Below, piece after piece: positions 61,371-64,000 of a stretch of DNA of 64,000 nucleotides. The stretch comes from Nocardioides nitrophenolicus (GTDB lineage: Bacteria > Actinomycetota > Actinomycetes > Propionibacteriales > Nocardioidaceae): positions 3,720,001-3,784,000 of the forward strand of contig NZ_JAFBBY010000001.1 in the NCBI RefSeq assembly GCF_016907515.1, in the 5' to 3' direction. Positions within the stretch are counted from its first letter, which is position 1. The number at the start of each line of letters is the position of its first letter. Below the pieces are notes generated by a model. The model ran no database searches, had not been told where the DNA came from, and worked only from the letters and a program-made list of their open reading frames with translations. Both the position numbers and the translations under genes were made by a program.

Positions 61371-63776
61371 TCACCGCAGCGCGAGCGCCCGCTCCGCCCG
61401 CAGCCCACCGTGCCGACCGCGCAGCGTGAGCAGCACGAAGCCCGCGTCCGCCGACGGGGCGGTCACCACGAACCGGGCCCGGCCGTGGCGCAGCGACACC
61501 CGCGCGACGACGGCGTCGTCGCCGAGCCGGACCCGGACCAGGCCGCCGACCGCGCGCCCCGTCGTACGACGCTCGGCGGCCACCCGGACCAGGTAGCGGT
61601 CCCCGCCGAGGGCGCGCACCTTCGCGTCCAGGACGACGGCCGGCGGGGTGCGCCGGACCGAGAGCACCACGACGTTGCTCGTCGTCGGTCGGTACGGCGA
61701 CCCGGCCTCGGGCGTGTAGCGGGCCGTGATCCGGTGCGGTCCGGGGCGCAGCTTGCGGAGCACCGCGCCACCCCAGCGGGTGCTGGAGACCGGTGACGGA
61801 GCGCCCAGCGCCTTGCCGTTGTCGTAGTAGGTGACGGTGCCGGCTGGCAGCGGGAGGTCGCCGCCGTCGGGCGTGAGCCGGGCCTTCATGAGCACGGACC
61901 TGCCCTTCGCGACGATCAGCGAGCCGGTGAAGATCTTCAGCGTGGGGGTGCCGGTGCGCTGGAGCACCTGTTGGGTCAGGAACGACGACACCTCCTGGTG
62001 CGTGCTGCCGTCGCCGGAGTAGACCGCGAACAGCCGGTGCTCGCCGACGGCGAGCCCGGGGACCGTGAAGCGAGCCACGCCCTGGTGGTCCAGCGCCACC
62101 GCATCGGTGAGGGGAGTGGCGGTCGTGCCGTCGTACAGGCGCAGGGTGCCGGTGGGGACGGGGGCGCTGGTCGAGGCCTGCGCGACCGCGGCCCGGACGA
62201 CGACGTCCGCGCCGACGACCACCGGGTTGTAGGGCGACGACAGGGTGATCGTGACCGCGCCACGGTTGACGGCCATCGCCTTGGGGGCGCTGGTCGAGGC
62301 GTCGAACCGGTCGTCCCCGGAGTACGCCGCGGTGATCTGGTGCACCTGCGCGGCCAGCCCGCGGGTGGAGTACGTCGCGGCCCCGGTCGCGTCGATCGGC
62401 ACCGGGTTCCCGAGCGGGACGCCGTCGGCCAGGATGCTGACCGTCCCCGTCGGTACGCCGACACTCGGCGCCGCGCGCCGCACCTGGGCCGTGAAGGTCA
62501 CCGGGCTGCCCACGACGACCGGCTCGTCCGGGACGCCGAGGTCGACCGTGGTGGCGCCCCGGGCGACGCTCAGCTGGGCCTGCCCGGTCGACGGGTAGGA
62601 GTCGCTGGCGCCGTCGGGGGTGTAGCTCGCCGCGAGAGTATAGTCGCCGGCCGGCAGTCCCGCGGGGACCAGCACGGTGGCGCCCCCGCCGGCGAGGGTG
62701 ACCGTGCCGAGCGGCGTGGAGCCGCCGTTGCCGATCGCGTCGAGCGTGACGCTGCCGGTCGGGCCCTGGCCGCCGGCCGCCGCCGCGACGCTCACCGGCA
62801 CGGTGAAGGACTGGCCGGTGACGACGCCCTGCGGCGCGGTCACGGTGATGCCGGTCGCGAAGAGCTGCCGGGCCAGGATCCGCACCGTGCCGTCGGCGAC
62901 GACGTCCTGGACGCTCCAGCCGCCGACCTGGGTGACGGAGGCGCTGCCGACGGACCAGTTGCTCCCGCCACCGCCCCCGCCGCCGCCGCCGATCCCGAAG
63001 GTGCCGCCGTTCCCGCCGCTGCCGCCGCGGTACCCACCGCCGCCGCCACCGCCGCCCGCGGAGCCCGAGCCCGAGCTGGCGTCGCCGCCGCCCGTGCCCC
63101 AGCCGGCGCCGTTGCTGCCGGCGCTGCCGCCACCGCCGCCGGGAGAGGGGACGGACTGGCCGTTGCCGGCGCCGGGGCCACCCTGCCCTCCGGACTCGTG
63201 GCCGGTGGCGCCGTCGGCGGCGCCGCCGCCACCTCCACCGCCGCCACCGGCGATCACGACGTCGACGCCGTTGACGGTGAGGGTCGAGGCGCCGCCACCG
63301 CCGCCGCCGGCTCGGGCGTTGTCGGCGCCGGCGACGGTCGCGCCGGTGCCGCCGGACGCACCGCCGCGGCTGTTGGCTCCCCAGCCGCCGGACCCGGCGT
63401 CGTCCTTGTCGGAGTCGCCGCCGCGCTGGCCGGTCGCGCCGAGGTCGGCGCCGATCACGTCGCCCTCGGCGACGGTGATCGTGAAGGTCCCGAGCGCGCC
63501 GGGCCCGCCCTGGCCGCCCGACCCGCCGTGGCCGTTGCCGCCCCGTCCGCCGCCAGCACCGGAGACGGTCACGGTCAGCGTGGTCACGCCGCTCGGTACG
63601 ACGAACTCGTGGTGCCCGGCCGTCGTCCACGACTGCTGGATGGCCGCGGCCCGGGCCGGCTCGGTGAGCGCGGCCACCACGGCGCCGGAGCCCACCAGCC
63701 CCAGCGCGCCGACGACGACGACCCGGCTCCGCCAGCCCACGCGCGCCTGGATCCCGGCGCTGCTCGACCTGCTCAT
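61371..63776 (-). CDS. Secreted Gly-rich protein with Ig-like repeats
   Basis: An 801-residue exported protein. The signal peptide (VVVVGALGLVGSGAVVAALTEPARA) ends in an Ala-rich cleavage site. Residues about 50-290 are extremely Gly-rich with runs of six or more Gly. About four to five Ig-like (Big_3-type) repeats follow, each with PTGTV-like strands and GDDRFDASTS/YSGDGSTHQE. The last 100 residues form a basic beta-rich domain without a sorting motif. GGGGAGGAGT precedes the ATG. It resembles cell-surface or matrix proteins; the exact role is unknown. Confidence 0.8.
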   Translation of the reverse strand: MSRSSSAGIQARVGWRSRVVVVGALGLVGSGAVVAALTEPARAAAIQQSWTTAGHHEFVVPSGVTTLTVTVSGAGGGRGGNGHGGSGGQGGPGALGTFTITVAEGDVIGADLGATGQRGGDSDKDDAGSGGWGANSRGGASGGTGATVAGADNARAGGGGGGASTLTVNGVDVVIAGGGGGGGGGAADGATGHESGGQGGPGAGNGQSVPSPGGGGGSAGSNGAGWGTGGGDASSGSGSAGGGGGGGGYRGGSGGNGGTFGIGGGGGGGGGSNWSVGSASVTQVGGWSVQDVVADGTVRILARQLFATGITVTAPQGVVTGQSFTVPVSVAAAAGGQGPTGSVTLDAIGNGGSTPLGTVTLAGGGATVLVPAGLPAGDYTLAASYTPDGASDSYPSTGQAQLSVARGATTVDLGVPDEPVVVGSPVTFTAQVRRAAPSVGVPTGTVSILADGVPLGNPVPIDATGAATYSTRGLAAQVHQITAAYSGDDRFDASTSAPKAMAVNRGAVTITLSSPYNPVVVGADVVVRAAVAQASTSAPVPTGTLRLYDGTTATPLTDAVALDHQGVARFTVPGLAVGEHRLFAVYSGDGSTHQEVSSFLTQQVLQRTGTPTLKIFTGSLIVAKGRSVLMKARLTPDGGDLPLPAGTVTYYDNGKALGAPSPVSSTRWGGAVLRKLRPGPHRITARYTPEAGSPYRPTTSNVVVLSVRRTPPAVVLDAKVRALGGDRYLVRVAAERRTTGRAVGGLVRVRLGDDAVVARVSLRHGRARFVVTAPSADAGFVLLTLRGRHGGLRAERALALR

Positions 63777-63932
63777 CGACGTACTCCTCCCCGCCCGCCA
63801 CCGCGGGTCGTCCCGGCAGGGACGCTAGGCAGGACCTCGTCGTCGGGACGGGCTCGGCCGGAAAACCCATCCGGTTCGGATAGGTTCGACGCCGGGGGAG
63901 GGAGGGGAGCGCATGGTCCGGAGGGGACCGTC

Positions 63933-64000
63933 ATGAGTCGTTCCGCGGGGCTGGGACGCAGTCTCACCGTGGCCGGCCGCGACGTGCCGGCGTCGGTGCT
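63933..64000 (+). CDS. Start of an unidentified gene, cut by the window edge
   Basis: An ATG at 63933 follows GGAGGGGACC and opens a frame of 22 codons (MSRSAGLGRSLTVAGRDVPAS) to the window end. It is divergent from the Gly-rich protein. Too little is visible to assign a family. Confidence 0.4.
   Translation, partial: MSRSAGLGRSLTVAGRDVPASV

Noticed and set aside
62840..63560. Plus-strand Pro-rich frame opposite the Gly-rich protein
   Set aside because: Poly-Pro is simply the complement of the Gly codons. The minus-strand gene has a signal peptide and a ribosome site.

Overview
The window looks like a high-GC actinobacterial chromosome, most like Nocardioides or a relative. Third codon positions are GC-rich, GTG starts are common, and there are SARP and LAL regulators, Gly-rich secreted proteins and Liv-type transporters. 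No species can be named from the sequence alone.

Region 1 (1-6.1 kb) is an aromatic-degradation block. It has the end of a SARP regulator, a SnoaL-like protein, an HpaB-family flavin monooxygenase, a hydroxyquinol-type intradiol dioxygenase and an HpaC-type flavin reductase. These fit a resorcinol or nitro/chlorophenol to hydroxyquinol route. They are followed by a ferritin-like gene cut by one in-frame TAG, then an Rrf2 regulator with a candidate operator. Region 2 (6.1-17.6 kb) holds a redoxin, an NmrA-like protein, LtrA, two related LAL regulators with an ECF sigma gene between them, and an orphan SdhC-type cytochrome b. Region 3 (17.6-22.1 kb) holds a stray tRNA/tmRNA 3' end with a terminator and a patch of small poorly characterised genes. 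Region 4 (22.1-27.4 kb) is a TetR-controlled operon (APC permease, dimethylformamidase-like protein, cupin) with two matching palindromic operators, converging on a lytic-transglycosylase-like gene.

Region 5 (27.7-45.4 kb) is a polymorphic toxin locus. A 4,012-residue Rhs protein carries Kelch, LamG, RCC1 and Gly-rich insertions and ends in a putative PD-(D/E)xK nuclease toxin. An immunity gene overlaps its stop codon. Downstream lies a graveyard of displaced cassettes: a DUF416 gene, a chimeric immunity/rhs-tip fragment, a frameshifted toxin remnant, one IS256-family element inserted inside another, a pentapeptide-like immunity gene and a further rhs scrap.

Region 6 (46.0-61.4 kb) is the most interesting part. 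It is a coherent catabolic cluster: 2-oxoacid dehydrogenase E1alpha/E1beta/E2/E3, an Asp/Glu-racemase-like protein, RidA, a DadA-like oxidase, an SDR, a five-gene Liv ABC importer, a GntR/FCD regulator and an OYE-type flavin/Fe-S oxidoreductase. Perfect inverted repeats with TGCAT-type half-sites lie before E1alpha, before the importer and between the regulator and the OYE gene, so one GntR protein probably controls all of it. A plausible scheme is import, demethylation or reduction by the OYE enzyme, oxidation of an amino acid to an imine, RidA hydrolysis to a 2-oxoacid, and conversion to acyl-CoA. The window ends with a secreted Gly-rich Ig-like repeat protein and the first codons of another gene.
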